Part shown: positions 63,399 to 64,000 of the stretch, piece by piece
Position numbering within the stretch: position 1 is the stretch's first letter
Layout: every line of letters starts with the position of its first letter
Assembly: GCA_014360755.1 (NCBI GenBank)
Contig: JACIWX010000002.1
Span: forward strand, 205,988-269,987
DNA from: Chloroflexota bacterium
Lineage (GTDB): Bacteria; Chloroflexota; Anaerolineae; UBA2200
DNA: 64,000 bases
Reading direction: 5' to 3'
Position numbers and translations under genes: made by a program
The notes under the pieces: model-generated
Told to the model about the DNA's origin: nothing
What the model saw: only the letters and a program-made list of their open reading frames with translations
Databases searched by the model: none

Positions 63399-63442
63399 AT
63401 AGTCTGGGAGCCATTTAAGGATTACATAGGGAGGAGAACCCC

Positions 63443-64000
63443 TTGACCACTGCCTGTGCTCCGGGCAAAGTCATCCTGTGCGGCGAACACGCCGTCGTCT
63501 ATGGCCGGCCAGCCATTGCCGTGCCGGTGACGCAGGTGCGCGCCTGCGCCACCGTGGCGGAGGCCGGCGAAGGCGAGGGATTGCGCATCCACGCCACCGA
63601 TCTGCAGCTATGGCACCGCGTCGGTACTGCTATCCCTGCTGCCCATCCCGCCTATCCCCTTGAAACTACCGTGCAACACACCCTGCAGCGGTTGGGTATA
63701 GCGTACCTCCCTGACCTCACCCTGACAATTTCTTCCACTGTGCCCATCGCCCGCGGCTTGGGCAGCGGCGCTGCAGTGGCCACCGCCATTGTCCGCGCTC
63801 TGGCGCAGCACCTGGGGCAGCCGCTCTCGCCGCAAGAAGTGTCCGACCTGGTGTACCAGACCGAAGTCATCCACCACGGCACACCTAGCGGCATAGACAA
63901 CACCGTCATTGCCTTTGAGCAGCCAGTCTTTTTCGTCAAGGGGAAGCCCATCGAGACCCTGCGCGTGCAGCGGCCCTTCTGGTTGGTCATCGGCGACACG
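63443..64000 (+). CDS. mvk: Mevalonate kinase, 5' part (runs off the window)
   Basis: 186 codons are visible from TTG 63443, with GGAGGAG upstream. GHMP-kinase motifs: CAPGKVILCGEHAVVYGRPA at the start (key GKVILCGEHAVVYG), the phosphate loop PIARGLGSGAAVATA near residue 103, and HHGTPSGIDN near 146 with the catalytic Asp. It phosphorylates mevalonate, the product of the HMGR at 51531. The C-terminus is outside the window. Confidence 0.93.
   Translation, partial: MTTACAPGKVILCGEHAVVYGRPAIAVPVTQVRACATVAEAGEGEGLRIHATDLQLWHRVGTAIPAAHPAYPLETTVQHTLQRLGIAYLPDLTLTISSTVPIARGLGSGAAVATAIVRALAQHLGQPLSPQEVSDLVYQTEVIHHGTPSGIDNTVIAFEQPVFFVKGKPIETLRVQRPFWLVIGDT

Overview
The window looks like a bacterial chromosome segment, most likely from a Chloroflexota (Anaerolineae-like) bacterium. 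This is an inference from several traits seen together: an archaeal-type thiolase / HMG-CoA synthase / DUF35 block with class II HMG-CoA reductase and mevalonate kinase, a four-subunit 2-oxoacid:ferredoxin oxidoreductase, a secreted beta-propeller protein ending in LPLVIK, a reductive-dehalogenase-like protein, and frequent TTG starts. The lifestyle suggested is anaerobic or facultative, with sugar and amide use.

Layout. 1-6200: end of a tRNA-Met, then a leftward operon for a branched-chain-amino-acid/amide-type ABC transporter ending in an acetamidase/formamidase. 6300-9750: tpiA, a membrane HExxH protein, a WecA/TagO-like transferase and upp. 9800-14000: a leftward apt - DksA-like - porCDAB run. 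14100-18900: secreted beta-propeller protein, ligA, a PfkB kinase. 18950-21260: metG behind a methionine T-box, flanked by two copies of a 131-bp MITE-like element; one copy separates the T-box from metG. 21360-28670: two small envelope proteins and a leftward operon (ROK kinase, threonine synthase, transaldolase, AGPS-like flavoprotein, glycerol-3-phosphate dehydrogenase). 28826-32750: EF-G paralog, tandem-XRE regulator, radical SAM enzyme.

32826-41818 is the most unusual block. A GntR regulator with a triple GTATAC operator precedes a phosphotriesterase-like enzyme, a C_GCAxxG-type redox protein with an in-frame TGA at its first conserved Cys (a likely selenoprotein), a UroD-like protein, an ascorbate-type PTS (IIC, IIB, IIA), a reductive-dehalogenase-like corrinoid/iron-sulfur protein, a BtpA/SgcQ protein and a pentulose-phosphate epimerase. 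It resembles the E. coli sgc and ula operons with added redox and corrinoid-type genes. 41959-50873: phosphate transport, a galactitol-type PTS operon divergent from its SorC regulator, then E1alpha, E1beta and E2 of a 2-oxoacid dehydrogenase.

50900-55500: an internally deleted IS110 remnant and the mevalonate operon. 55500-60030: a glycosyltransferase that has replaced the 3' part of an lnt gene (itself with an amber stop), and a GC-rich lipoprotein gene. 60327-62591 reads as a decayed chromosomal integron: an integrase with its centre deleted and its catalytic Tyr replaced, its promoter, and to its left, in canonical divergent order, cassettes with a PD-(D/E)XK nuclease and hicBA separated by attC-like palindromes. 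The window ends with yefM-yoeB, a third MITE copy and the start of mevalonate kinase.
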